Below are positions 1-6,352 of a DNA stretch of 6,437 bases, in pieces; the first letter of the stretch is position 1; each line of letters starts with the position of its first letter. The DNA comes from SHZI01 sp049290495 (GTDB lineage Bacteria > Pseudomonadota > Gammaproteobacteria > Steroidobacterales > GCA-2729495), in NCBI GenBank assembly GCA_049290495.1, contig JBATNV010000027.1:1-6437 (forward strand). The letters run 5' to 3'. A program made the translations under genes and the position numbers. The notes under the pieces are model-generated. The model was not told the DNA's origin. It worked only from the letters and a program-made list of their open reading frames with translations, and did no database searches.

Positions 1-2
1 AC

Positions 3-356
3 TTTGTGGTCCGTAACAAGTCGCTTCTGGACAGTAAACCTAACGCTTTTTTTTACGTCAACATCGTCGCCCGTAAAGCAGAAAAGTGTCAGCCGGATAG
101 CAACCCCTATTTGCAGAAGTTCCTCAGCAAGACGGGTTGGCAGCCGAAGCAGCTGGCAGTATTTGCCGGCAAGCTCGACTATCCGAAGTACCGCTTTATC
201 GACCGGCAGCTGATCCGTCTCATCATGCTGATGACCAAGGGGCCGACCGATCCGAAAGCAGTGATCGAGTTCACTGACTGGCAGCAGGTTGAAGCTTTTG
301 GTCGCCGTGTCTGTTCCGCGCCGATATCCGCCGCCAATTTTCCAGGATCCAATTAG
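3..356 (+). CDS. hemG: Menaquinone-dependent protoporphyrinogen IX dehydrogenase, C-terminal part (5' end outside window)
   Basis: HemG oxidises protoporphyrinogen IX to protoporphyrin IX, the penultimate step of heme synthesis. It is a flavodoxin-fold FMN protein that passes electrons to quinones at the inner membrane. The visible 117 residues match my memory of E. coli HemG from about residue 66 to near its end: AFFYVNIVARKAEK (E. coli AFYSVNLVARKPEK), then YLQKFL, W.PKQLAVFAGKLDYPKYRFIDR, LIRLIM.M..GPTD and a closing FTDWQQVEAFGRRV. The reading frame is open to the left edge, so the true start and the FMN phosphate loop lie upstream; the GTG at position 6 is internal. After RRV come 14 residues that I cannot align, ending at TAG 354-356. 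GC is about 53% by hand count, lower than guaB or the PEP-CTERM gene. The family assignment is firm; the activity is inferred. Confidence 0.9.
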   Translation, partial: FVVRNKSLLDSKPNAFFYVNIVARKAEKCQPDSNPYLQKFLSKTGWQPKQLAVFAGKLDYPKYRFIDRQLIRLIMLMTKGPTDPKAVIEFTDWQQVEAFGRRVCSAPISAANFPGSN

Positions 357-373
357 CGGCGCTAGATGCCGCT
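355..373 (+). other. Short hairpin at the hemG stop
   Basis: AGCGGC (355-360) and GCCGCT (368-373) are perfectly complementary around a 7-base loop, beginning inside the hemG stop codon. No T-run follows, so it does not meet the intrinsic terminator pattern. It could still stabilise the 3' end of the mRNA, or it may be chance. Confidence 0.25.
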
Positions 374-581
374 GCTGGTTGTGCTGCCATTAAACGTTTG
401 CTGGTTGCCTATAAACGGGGTCTATCCGGATGACGGGCTCCACGAGGGTGAAGCCCGCACTCATAAACGTTCGGCAGGATCGTGAGGAAGAGTCGTTACT
501 CGTACACCAGTTGACGAATGTCTGGCAGAACCCCTTATGCGAAATTATTGATATTGCGCAGGGATGCCTCGACTGTAGTCC

Positions 582-602
582 CCTTACATCCAGTATGTAA
601 GG
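582..602. promoter_or_regulatory. Perfect 8-base palindrome, possible activator site
   Basis: CCTTACAT (582-589) and ATGTAAGG (595-602) are exact reverse complements across a 5-base spacer. A further ATGTAA lies at 609-614 and TTACAT at 674-679, so the hexamer occurs four times in under 100 bases. The centre is about 258 bases upstream of the transcription start inferred from the sigma-54 promoter at 823-839, a normal distance for the enhancer of a sigma-54 activator. It could equally fold as an RNA hairpin, but no T-run follows. The operator role is inference. Confidence 0.35.
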
Positions 603-672
603 CATGTGATGTAAACCTGTACGGCAACGGTCTGACTGCCTCAAATATGGACATGTCGCTGAAATAGGTGTA

Positions 673-687
673 GTTACATCGAGTAAC
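673..687. promoter_or_regulatory. GTTAC-N5-GTAAC palindrome followed by an A-run
   Basis: GTTAC (673-677) and GTAAC (683-687) are inverted copies with a 5-base spacer, the same spacer as the palindrome at 582-602, and the left arm overlaps another TTACAT. A run of seven A follows (688-694), which may bend DNA. The centre lies about 170 bases before the predicted start of transcription. It may be a second, weaker copy of the same binding site. The arms are short, so chance is possible. Confidence 0.3.
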
Positions 688-712
688 AAAAAAAGACGTA
701 GCGGGGCCTCCC

Positions 713-909
713 ATGTCATCTGCAGCGCGGCTTTCTGGTTCCATGTACCTGGGGATGTTGCTGCTACTCCCAACAGCGGCGCAGGCATCGTTGCTTGGTC
801 GCCTGGAGACTTCGCCTGACTGTTGGCGACCGGTTTGCTGGCGATGATTGGCAGGTTCAGAAAAGGGATGTTTGCCTTTACCTTGTCAGGGCGTCGCACG
901 TTCACTTGA
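713..909 (+). pseudogene. Possible relic of a PEP-CTERM-type secreted protein (signal peptide plus frameshifted C-terminal segment)
   Basis: An ATG at 713 opens a 44-residue frame ending at 845-847. Its start reads as a signal peptide: a single Arg, a hydrophobic core MYLGMLLLLP (residues 11-20) and a TAAQA-S cleavage site after residue 25, then LLGRLETSP. That mature start resembles N-termini I recall from exosortase-substrate proteins. In another frame, just after a stop at 817-819, codons 820-867 read LLATGLLAMIGRFRKG, which looks like the hydrophobic segment and basic tail of a PEP-CTERM sorting signal, continuing to a stop at 907-909. Together they could be the two ends of a gene that lost its middle and shifted frame. 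There is no clear ribosome binding site. The signal peptide look is direct; the relic reading is inference and could be coincidence, since a sigma-54 promoter candidate overlaps the same bases. Confidence 0.28.
823..839 (+). promoter_or_regulatory. Sigma-54 (-24/-12) promoter candidate for the PEP-CTERM gene
   Basis: The bases TTGGC (823-827) and TTGCT (835-839) match both ends of the RpoN consensus TTGGCACG-N4-TTGCT, with the invariant GG (825-826) and GC (837-838) separated by exactly 10 bases. Only the middle ACG differs (GAC here). Transcription would start near 850, giving a leader of about 136 bases before the ATG at 986. RpoN and the PrsK/PrsR two-component system are linked to expression of PEP-CTERM proteins in other bacteria, so the position makes sense. 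No promoter assay is implied. Confidence 0.55.
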
Positions 910-974
910 TCCAGGTTCCAGGGATGGACCGTCCACACGGCAATTGCCTAGATGAATTGCCTCCACGTACCAAC

Positions 975-980
975 GGGAGA
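975..980 (+). promoter_or_regulatory. Ribosome binding site of the PEP-CTERM gene
   Basis: GGGAGA lies 5 bases before the ATG at 986 and supports that start. Slightly upstream, AATTGCC is repeated at 942-948 and 955-961, with no assigned role. Confidence 0.6.
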
Positions 981-985
981 TTCTC

Positions 986-1702
986 ATGAGCCATCTATAT
1001 CTGCAAAATCTGCAAAGAACCGCAACCTTCACCCTCGTAATCGCGACCCTCCTGGCTGCAAGCGCCGCACAGGCCGTGACGCTCAACAAGACGTTCACGA
1101 GCGAGGCCTACCTCGACACCTTCCTCGGCGGGACGACGGTAGCGGTACGGCCCGAATTGGCGGGCATAGTCATCGAAGACGATATCCAGGCCTTCTCTTT
1201 CGCCGGCGTCTTCGGTACGGTGCAGAACCGGGTCGTGCGCGAAGACGGAACGGGCACGCTGGACTTCTCCTGGCGCATCAACGTCGATCCGGCGTCCACT
1301 GGTAACGTGTCGGCATTTCGCCTGGCCGACTTCGACTACGACCAGATCACCGACGCCGACTGGCGCATCGATGGCCTGCCGGTCGCGCCTGACCCCTTCG
1401 CCGTGCCAGTCACCGGGCGTGTATTCAATCCGGCCTCGTACCCTGACGGTGCGATCAACTTCCTGTTCCCGGATCCGCCGATCGGCCCGGGGGCGGGGTC
1501 CAAGTTCTTCTTTCTGCACACGACGGCAACCAACTACCTGAAGACGGCGAGCTACGACCTCCTGTGTGCACCGTCAGGCTGCCTCTCGGATTCGTATTCG
1601 ACCTTCACACCCGCGGCGGTACCCGCACCCGCGACCTTCGGGCTGATGGCACTCGGGCTGAGCGCGCTCGGCGCTGCGAGGATGCGCCGTCGTCGCGCCT
1701 AA
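986..1702 (+). CDS. Secreted PEP-CTERM sorting-domain protein of unknown function
   Basis: This 238-residue protein has the two ends expected of an exosortase substrate. The N-terminus is a Sec signal peptide: Arg11, a hydrophobic core FTLVIATLLAASA (15-27) and cleavage after AQA at residue 30. The C-terminus (212-238) is a PEP-CTERM signal in the variant form VPAPAT, a hydrophobic helix FGLMALGLSALGAA and a basic tail RMRRRRA. In this family the tail holds the protein in the membrane until an EpsH-type exosortase cleaves near the PEP-like motif and the mature protein reaches the cell surface or extracellular matrix. The mature part (31-211) is Asp/Phe-rich with no motif I recognise; Cys194 and Cys199 (C-APSG-C) could form a small disulfide loop. 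The start is backed by GGGAGA at 975-980. No exosortase is in the window, so it must be encoded elsewhere. The gene ends in a 4-base tail overlap with xseA. The sorting signal is clear; the function of the mature part is unknown. Confidence 0.88.
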   Translation: MSHLYLQNLQRTATFTLVIATLLAASAAQAVTLNKTFTSEAYLDTFLGGTTVAVRPELAGIVIEDDIQAFSFAGVFGTVQNRVVREDGTGTLDFSWRINVDPASTGNVSAFRLADFDYDQITDADWRIDGLPVAPDPFAVPVTGRVFNPASYPDGAINFLFPDPPIGPGAGSKFFFLHTTATNYLKTASYDLLCAPSGCLSDSYSTFTPAAVPAPATFGLMALGLSALGAARMRRRRA

Positions 1703-3042
1703 TTTTTTAGTCGGTTGACTGTCGCGCCTATTACACCGTCGGCCAGACGTGCGGTGATCGCGTCACCGACTTTCAGTTGTGCGGTACTGCGCACGACGCT
1801 GCCACCGGCATCCAGCACCAGTGCATAACCACGTTCCAGTGTTGAGAGCGGACTGACGGTTTGTAGCCGGCCACTCAGCACGGCGAGATGGCTGCCCGCA
1901 TTTGCAACGCTGACGCGAATCGCAGCGGCAAGACGTTGCCGTGCACCGCTGACACGTTCGACTGTCAGCCTCAGCTGCATCACCGGCGAGACGCGCTGCA
2001 GGCGGTGCAATGCGTTTTCAATCCTCAGCGCATCGAGCGCGAGGCGATTGGTCAGTGCAGCAGACAACTGATGACGCAGTTCGTCGAGTCGCTGTGCGTG
2101 CTGTCGTAACTGGTAGCCGGGATGACAGCGGGCGAGGCGTGCGGCGAACTGTTGCTGTCGCGTGAGCGTATCGCTGAGCGTTCGGGTCGCAGCCAGCACC
2201 GTGCGTCGTTCAAGTGCCTGCAGGTGGCGCAACCAGTCGCGGCTGTCAGGCACCACGAGTTCGGCAGCACCGGACGGAGTAGGGGCGCGCACATCGGCGA
2301 CCAGGTCGGCGATGGTGAAATCGATTTCGTGACCCACACCGCTGACCACCGGGATCGGGCAGTCGGCGATCGCCTGTGCGACGATCTCTTCATTAAAGGC
2401 CCACAGGTCTTCGAGCGAACCACCACCGCGCGCGAGGATCAGCACGTCGCATTCAGCACGCCGGGTTGCTGTTCCGAATGCCTTGACGATATCGAACTTG
2501 GCCTGCTCACCCTGCACTTGAACTGGATAGATGATCACCGGGATGGCGGGGAAGCGCCGCCTGAGGATGTGCACGATGTCGCGCACTGCAGCACCGCTCG
2601 GTGAGGTGATCACGCCGATTGCTTTGGGTAATGCAGGCAGTGGCCGTTTGCGGTCTGGGTCGAAGAGTCCGGCGGCGGCGAGTTTCTGCTTCAACTCTTC
2701 AAGGCGGCGACGTAGCAACCCCTCGCCGGCCGGTTCCAGGTGATCGACGATCAGCTGGTAGTCGCCGCGCGGTTCATAGAGGCTGACCCGCCCGCGGGCC
2801 AGCACCTGCATGCCATTTTCCGGTACAAAGCTGCCGCCGCGGCTGGCGCCCCGGAACAGCGCGCAGCGGATCTGGGCGCGTTCGTCCTTGAGCGAGAAAT
2901 ACAGGTGTCCGGAAGCTGGCCGCGCCAGGTTGGAGATCTCGCCGGATACCCACATGCGCGGCAGGTCCTGCTCGAGCAGCTGGCGGGCGAGGCGATTCAG
3001 TTCAGAGACGGTATAAACCTGCTCTTTGGAGCCAGTGGGCAT
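1699..3042 (-). CDS. xseA: Exodeoxyribonuclease VII large subunit
   Basis: XseA binds several copies of the small subunit XseB to form exonuclease VII, a cytoplasmic nuclease that degrades single-stranded DNA from both ends into oligonucleotides and acts in repair. With the start at 3042 the protein has 447 residues (E. coli 456). An N-terminal OB-fold DNA-binding domain (about 8-105) includes VSGEISN...SGHLYFSLKD. The catalytic domain carries GVITSPSGAAVRD (143-155), ARGGGSLEDLWAFNEE (204-219) and GHEIDFTIADLVADVRAPTPSGAAE (237-261). A long helical, Arg/Leu-rich region (about 265-395) fits the coiled-coil XseB-binding arm, and LERGYALV (402-409) marks the conserved C-terminal part. I chose ATG 3042 because YTVSELN then sits at the same distance from the start as in E. 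coli. An in-frame ATG at 3114 has a better ribosome site (AGGGAG, 5-base spacing) and would add 24 residues. xseB is not in the window. Confidence 0.95.
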   Translation of the reverse strand: MPTGSKEQVYTVSELNRLARQLLEQDLPRMWVSGEISNLARPASGHLYFSLKDERAQIRCALFRGASRGGSFVPENGMQVLARGRVSLYEPRGDYQLIVDHLEPAGEGLLRRRLEELKQKLAAAGLFDPDRKRPLPALPKAIGVITSPSGAAVRDIVHILRRRFPAIPVIIYPVQVQGEQAKFDIVKAFGTATRRAECDVLILARGGGSLEDLWAFNEEIVAQAIADCPIPVVSGVGHEIDFTIADLVADVRAPTPSGAAELVVPDSRDWLRHLQALERRTVLAATRTLSDTLTRQQQFAARLARCHPGYQLRQHAQRLDELRHQLSAALTNRLALDALRIENALHRLQRVSPVMQLRLTVERVSGARQRLAAAIRVSVANAGSHLAVLSGRLQTVSPLSTLERGYALVLDAGGSVVRSTAQLKVGDAITARLADGVIGATVNRLKN

Positions 3043-3145
3043 CGTCAGAAGCGCCTTCTGCACGGGCAATGCTGCGGTCGGCCAGTTTACGCGCCCAGCC
3101 TGCCCGCGTACCATCCTCGCTCCCTCAGTCTGCGTACCCGATGCC
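3043..3145. promoter_or_regulatory. Divergent spacer between xseA and guaB
   Basis: These 103 bases must hold, or adjoin, the promoters of both xseA and guaBA if xseA starts at 3042. I see no convincing -35/-10 pair on either strand and no purine repressor box like the one in front of E. coli guaBA. A TATAAA at 3012-3017, inside xseA, has no good -35 partner. Apart from the hairpin at 3046-3060, nothing else stands out. Confidence 0.4.
3046..3060 (-). promoter_or_regulatory. Hairpin just before the xseA start, covering its AGAAGG
   Basis: CAGAAG and CTTCTG are perfect inverted copies with a 3-base loop, ending 3 bases before the xseA ATG at 3042. On the xseA mRNA the only Shine-Dalgarno-like bases for this start, AGAAGG, fall in the left arm and the first loop base, so folding could lower translation from 3042. 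With a six-pair stem this may be chance. Confidence 0.3.
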
Positions 3146-4615
3146 ATGCGGATCATCCACGACGCCCTGACTTTCGACGATGTGCTGCTGCAGCCGGCCT
3201 ATTCCGAGGTGATTCCGCGGGAAGTTGACCTCAGCACGCGGATGACGCGCGAAATCATGCTGAATATCCCGCTGGTTTCGGCCGCGATGGACACGGTCAC
3301 CGAGTTCCGCCTGGCCATCGCGATGGCCCAGGAAGGCGGCATTGGCATCATCCACAAGAACATGAGCCCGCAGGACCAGGCCAGGCAGGTGGCCGCGGTC
3401 AAGAAATTCGAGAGCGGCATCGTCAACGATCCGATCACCGTGCGTCCCGACCAGACCATCCGTGAGGTGCTGGATATCACCCACGCTCACCGCATCTCCG
3501 GTGTGCCGGTGGTGGACAACGGCCGCACGGTCGGCATCGTCACCAACCGCGACCTGCGCTTTGAAACCCGTCTGGATGCGCCGGTCTCCTCGGTGATGAC
3601 GCCGGAGAGTCGTCTGGTGACGGTACGTGAAGGCGCGGACAAGAAAGAAGTCCTCGAACTGCTGCACAAGCACCGCATCGAGAAGGTGCTGGTGGTGGCC
3701 GAGAACTTCCAGTTGCGCGGCATGATCACCGCCAAGGATTTCCAGAAGGCCAAGGACTATCCCTACGCCTGCAAGGATGCGCGCGGCGCATTGCGCGTCG
3801 GTGCAGCGGTGGGTACGGCAGCTGATACCGATGAGCGGGTGAGGGCACTGGTCGAGGCGGGCGTCGACCTGCTCATCGTCGATACAGCACATGGTCACTC
3901 CAAGGGCGTGCTTGATCGCGTGCGACTGATCAAGCAGGCGTACCCGAACTTGCAGGTGGTCGGTGGCAATGTGGTGACGGCAGATGCCGCCAAGGCGCTG
4001 GTCGATGCGGGTGCCGATGGCGTGAAGGTTGGTGTCGGGCCAGGCTCGATCTGCACCACCCGCATCATCGCCGGTGTCGGTGTGCCGCAGATCACGGCGG
4101 TCGCGAATGTAGCGGCTGCGCTGGAAGGTACCGGCGTACCACTGATTGCCGATGGCGGCATCCGCTATTCCGGCGACTTCGCCAAGGCGATTGCAGCCGG
4201 CGCACACTGCACGATGATCGGCGGCCTGTTCGCAGGAACCGAAGAAGCACCCGGCGAAGTCGAGCTCTATCAGGGCCGCTCCTACAAGTCCTATCGCGGC
4301 ATGGGCTCGCTCGGTGCGATGGCCCAGCGCCACGGCTCTTCAGACCGCTACTTCCAGGATTCCTCTGCCGAACTTGAAAAACTCGTCCCGGAAGGCATCG
4401 AGGGCCGCGTCCCCTACAAGGGCGGGCTCACTACCATCGTGACGCAACTGGTTGGCGGTCTGCGCGCGGCGATGGGCTACACCGGCTGTGCCAACATCGA
4501 AGAGTTGCGCAGCAAGGCTGAGTTTGTGCGCATCACCGGCGCCGGCATTCGCGAGAGTCACGTGCACGATGTGACGATGACCAAAGAGCCGCCGAATTAC
4601 CGGATGGAGAGTTGA
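3146..4615 (+). CDS. guaB: Inosine-5'-monophosphate dehydrogenase
   Basis: GuaB oxidises IMP to XMP with NAD+, the first committed and rate-limiting step of guanine nucleotide synthesis. It is a cytoplasmic TIM-barrel enzyme that forms tetramers and octamers. The 489 residues (E. coli 488) begin with the family signature ALTFDDVLL (7-15). Two CBS domains (about 91-205), which bind regulatory nucleotides in this family, are inserted in the barrel. The catalytic loop GPGSICTT places the nucleophilic Cys at 303. IMP phosphate and base contacts lie in ADGGIR (335-340) and YRGMGSLGAM (383-392), and the mobile-flap Arg is at 401 in SSDRYFQ. The end carries FVRITGAGIRESHVHDV. ATG 3146 gives the normal N-terminus, but no clear ribosome site precedes it. 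An upstream TTG at 3026 would add 40 unrelated residues and overlap the xseA start, so I reject it. guaA follows after 13 bases. Confidence 0.98.
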   Translation: MRIIHDALTFDDVLLQPAYSEVIPREVDLSTRMTREIMLNIPLVSAAMDTVTEFRLAIAMAQEGGIGIIHKNMSPQDQARQVAAVKKFESGIVNDPITVRPDQTIREVLDITHAHRISGVPVVDNGRTVGIVTNRDLRFETRLDAPVSSVMTPESRLVTVREGADKKEVLELLHKHRIEKVLVVAENFQLRGMITAKDFQKAKDYPYACKDARGALRVGAAVGTAADTDERVRALVEAGVDLLIVDTAHGHSKGVLDRVRLIKQAYPNLQVVGGNVVTADAAKALVDAGADGVKVGVGPGSICTTRIIAGVGVPQITAVANVAAALEGTGVPLIADGGIRYSGDFAKAIAAGAHCTMIGGLFAGTEEAPGEVELYQGRSYKSYRGMGSLGAMAQRHGSSDRYFQDSSAELEKLVPEGIEGRVPYKGGLTTIVTQLVGGLRAAMGYTGCANIEELRSKAEFVRITGAGIRESHVHDVTMTKEPPNYRMES

Positions 4616-4616
4616 C

Positions 4617-4620
4617 GGAG
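4617..4620 (+). promoter_or_regulatory. Ribosome binding site that fixes the TTG start of guaA
   Basis: GGAG stands 8 bases before the TTG at 4629 and directly after the guaB stop codon. No ATG lies between here and the conserved RILILDF block, so this site decides for the TTG. The tight spacing suggests coupled translation of guaB and guaA. Confidence 0.65.
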
Positions 4621-4628
4621 TTCTGTCC

Positions 4629-6239
4629 TTGAATACAGCAGCGGTATCTGCCCGTGAAGCCGTGCGGGGCGATCTGACGGCCCGGCGCATCCTGATCCTC
4701 GACTTCGGTTCCCAGTACACCCAGCTCATCGCACGTCGCGTGCGTGAAGCGGGCGTGTATAGCGAGATCCTGCCCTGGGATATCGACGCGACCGAGATCC
4801 GTAACTACGCGCCGGCCGGGATCATCCTTTCCGGTGGTCCCGAGTCGGTAGTACTCGATAAACCGCCGGCAATTCCTGATCTGGTTTTCGGTCTGGACGT
4901 ACCGGTGCTCGGCATCTGTTACGGCATGCAGGCCATGGCGGCGCAGCTCGGTGGCCAGGTGGAGGCTTCGGCGCATCGAGAGTTTGGCTATGCAGTCGTA
5001 CAGCCGGCAGCTTCGAACCGTTTGCTCGAAGGACTCGCCGATGTTGCGCATGCCGATGGCGTGCCGGCGCTCAATGTCTGGATGAGTCACGGTGATCGCG
5101 TCGTGCGGCTGCCGAAAGGCTTCAGCGCGATTGCCAGCAGTGCCAACGCACCGTTCGCCGGTATGGCGGATGAAAGCCGGAACTTCTACGGACTGCAGTT
5201 CCATCCCGAAGTGACGCACACGGAACACGGCCAGCAGATCATCGAGCGGTTTGTGCGCGATATCTGTGCCTGCCCCGACACCTGGCGCGCGGGCAACATC
5301 ATCGCGCGTGAGATAGACAGCGTGCGCGCGCAGGTCGGACGTGACCATGTGTTGCTTGGACTTTCCGGCGGTGTGGACTCTTCTGTCGTGGCAGCGCTGC
5401 TGCATCGCGCGCTTCGCGAGCAGCTGCTCTGCGTGTTCGTCGATACGGGCCTGTTGCGCCTTGATGAAGGCGACCAGGTGATGGCGATATTCGCCGAGCA
5501 CCTGGGCGTGAAGGTGATTCGCGTCAATGCCGAAGAGCGTTTTCTCGCGGCGCTGGCCGGTGTCGAAGATCCGGAGGCCAAGCGCAAGATCATCGGTCGG
5601 CTGTTCATCGAAGTATTCGACGAAGAGGCCGCGAAGCACACGGACGTCCGCTGGCTCGCCCAAGGTACGATCTATCCCGATGTCATCGAATCGGCCGGCT
5701 CCAAGACCGGCAAGGCGCATGTCATCAAGTCACACCACAATGTTGGTGGTCTGCCGGCGCACATGAAACTGAAACTTGTTGAACCCGTGCGCGAACTCTT
5801 CAAGGACGAAGTCCGGAAAATCGGTGTCGAGTTGGGCTTGCCACGCGACATGGTTTACCGGCATCCATTCCCGGGGCCGGGTCTGGGTGTGCGCATCCTC
5901 GGTGAAGTGCGCCGCGAGTTTGCCGATCTGCTGCGCCAGGCGGACTACATCTTTATGGAAGAACTGCGCCGTGCCGATCTCTACGACAAGGTCAGCCAGG
6001 CCTTCGCGGTGTTTCTGCCCGTACGTTCAGTGGGCGTAATGGGCGATGGCCGTCGCTACGACTGGGTGATCGCACTGCGTGCCGTGGAAACCGTCGACTT
6101 CATGACCGCACGCTGGGCGCACTTGCCCTACGACTTCCTCGACCATGTCTCGCGCCGGATCATCAACGAAATCGACGGTATTTCGCGGGTCGTCTACGAC
6201 ATATCAGGCAAGCCACCAGCGACGATCGAGTGGGAGTGA
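4629..6239 (+). CDS. guaA: GMP synthase (glutamine-hydrolysing)
   Basis: GuaA converts XMP to GMP using ATP and the ammonia released from glutamine, finishing the pathway begun by GuaB. The 536 residues (E. coli 525) contain a class I glutamine amidotransferase domain (about 20-215): RILILDFGSQYTQLIARRVRE (20-40), LSGGPES (67-73), the nucleophile Cys97 in GICYGMQ, and His192/Glu194 in FHPEV to complete the triad. The ATP pyrophosphatase domain follows with the PP-loop SGGVDSS (246-252), TIYPDVIES (347-355), KSHHNVGGLP (367-376) and RHPFPGPGLGVRILGE (411-426). The C-terminal dimerisation part ends in the usual KPPATIEWE. Translation starts at a TTG with GGAG upstream; the first 19 residues are about 11 longer than in E. 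coli and probably disordered. A GTG at 4662 is the only other plausible start and has less support. The reading frame is intact to the end although the following DNA looks foreign. Confidence 0.98.
   Translation: MNTAAVSAREAVRGDLTARRILILDFGSQYTQLIARRVREAGVYSEILPWDIDATEIRNYAPAGIILSGGPESVVLDKPPAIPDLVFGLDVPVLGICYGMQAMAAQLGGQVEASAHREFGYAVVQPAASNRLLEGLADVAHADGVPALNVWMSHGDRVVRLPKGFSAIASSANAPFAGMADESRNFYGLQFHPEVTHTEHGQQIIERFVRDICACPDTWRAGNIIAREIDSVRAQVGRDHVLLGLSGGVDSSVVAALLHRALREQLLCVFVDTGLLRLDEGDQVMAIFAEHLGVKVIRVNAEERFLAALAGVEDPEAKRKIIGRLFIEVFDEEAAKHTDVRWLAQGTIYPDVIESAGSKTGKAHVIKSHHNVGGLPAHMKLKLVEPVRELFKDEVRKIGVELGLPRDMVYRHPFPGPGLGVRILGEVRREFADLLRQADYIFMEELRRADLYDKVSQAFAVFLPVRSVGVMGDGRRYDWVIALRAVETVDFMTARWAHLPYDFLDHVSRRIINEIDGISRVVYDISGKPPATIEWE
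6213..6239 (+). other. Candidate attachment site at the guaA 3' end
   Basis: These bases encode the conserved tail PPATIEWE and the stop. Integrases of several genomic island families recombine at this end of guaA and rebuild it on insertion. Just after the stop, base composition drops from about 65% to about 45% GC and integrase-type repeats appear (6353-6429). The second copy of the site, at the far end of any island, is not in the window, so the core limits cannot be set. Confidence 0.45.
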
Positions 6240-6275
6240 TTTTGAGCCTTTCGGGGTCTATCGGCATCCACCAAA

Positions 6276-6293
6276 ATAGACTACTAAGTCTAT
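6276..6293. repeat. ATAGACT-ACTA-AGTCTAT palindrome
   Basis: Two perfect 7-base arms surround a 4-base centre, 37 bases after the guaA stop. It is too AT-rich and lacks a T-run, so it is a poor terminator. In an integrated element it could be a recombinase or excisionase site; that is a guess from position. Confidence 0.35.
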
Positions 6294-6352
6294 GATAAAT
6301 AATAAGTAACCTCTCGTAATCTATCGCTATCTATCTGCACCAAGCGGCAACT

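Larger units (their letters stand above)
357..985. other. 629-base intergenic region between hemG and the PEP-CTERM gene
   Basis: No reading frame here resembles an intact known protein. The longest open frame, on the minus strand at 390-938, has no recognisable motif and looks like chance. GC is about 53% by hand count. What I can see: a 6-base stem CGGGCT (434-439) / AGCCCG (452-457); TAAACG at 391, 412 and 464; an 8-base palindrome at 582-602; a 5-base palindrome at 673-687 followed by an A-run (688-694); a possible gene relic at 713-909; and a sigma-54 promoter candidate at 823-839. The layout fits an upstream control region for the gene starting at 986. Confidence 0.5.

Noticed and set aside
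391..402. AAACGTTTGC (392-401), part of a PurR-like box
   Set aside because: Ten central bases match the purine repressor operator, but the left arm does not and no purine gene is next to it; guaBA is almost 3 kb away.
390..938. Long open frame on the minus strand in the intergenic gap (182 residues)
   Set aside because: The protein is rich in Arg, Pro, Ser and Cys with no recognisable motif or domain, and it runs through the sigma-54 element and palindromes. It looks like a chance frame.
3012..3017. TATAAA as a -10 box for guaB
   Set aside because: It lies inside xseA, has no acceptable -35 at 16-18 bases, and would give an unusually long leader.
3125..4333. 402-residue open frame antisense to guaB, and a similar 395-residue frame antisense to guaA (4533-5720)
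   Set aside because: Both are His/Asp/Arg-rich mirror frames of high-GC codons opposite strongly conserved genes; they are shadows.
416..6262. An 11-base word CGGGGTCTATC shared by 416-426 and 6252-6262, which might be island end repeats
   Set aside because: Several 11-base matches are expected by chance in a window of this size, and the intervening DNA is ordinary core chromosome, so it is not an island boundary pair.
6256..6275. ATCCACCA after guaA, resembling a tRNA 3' end
   Set aside because: No T-arm or acceptor stem can be formed with the bases before it.
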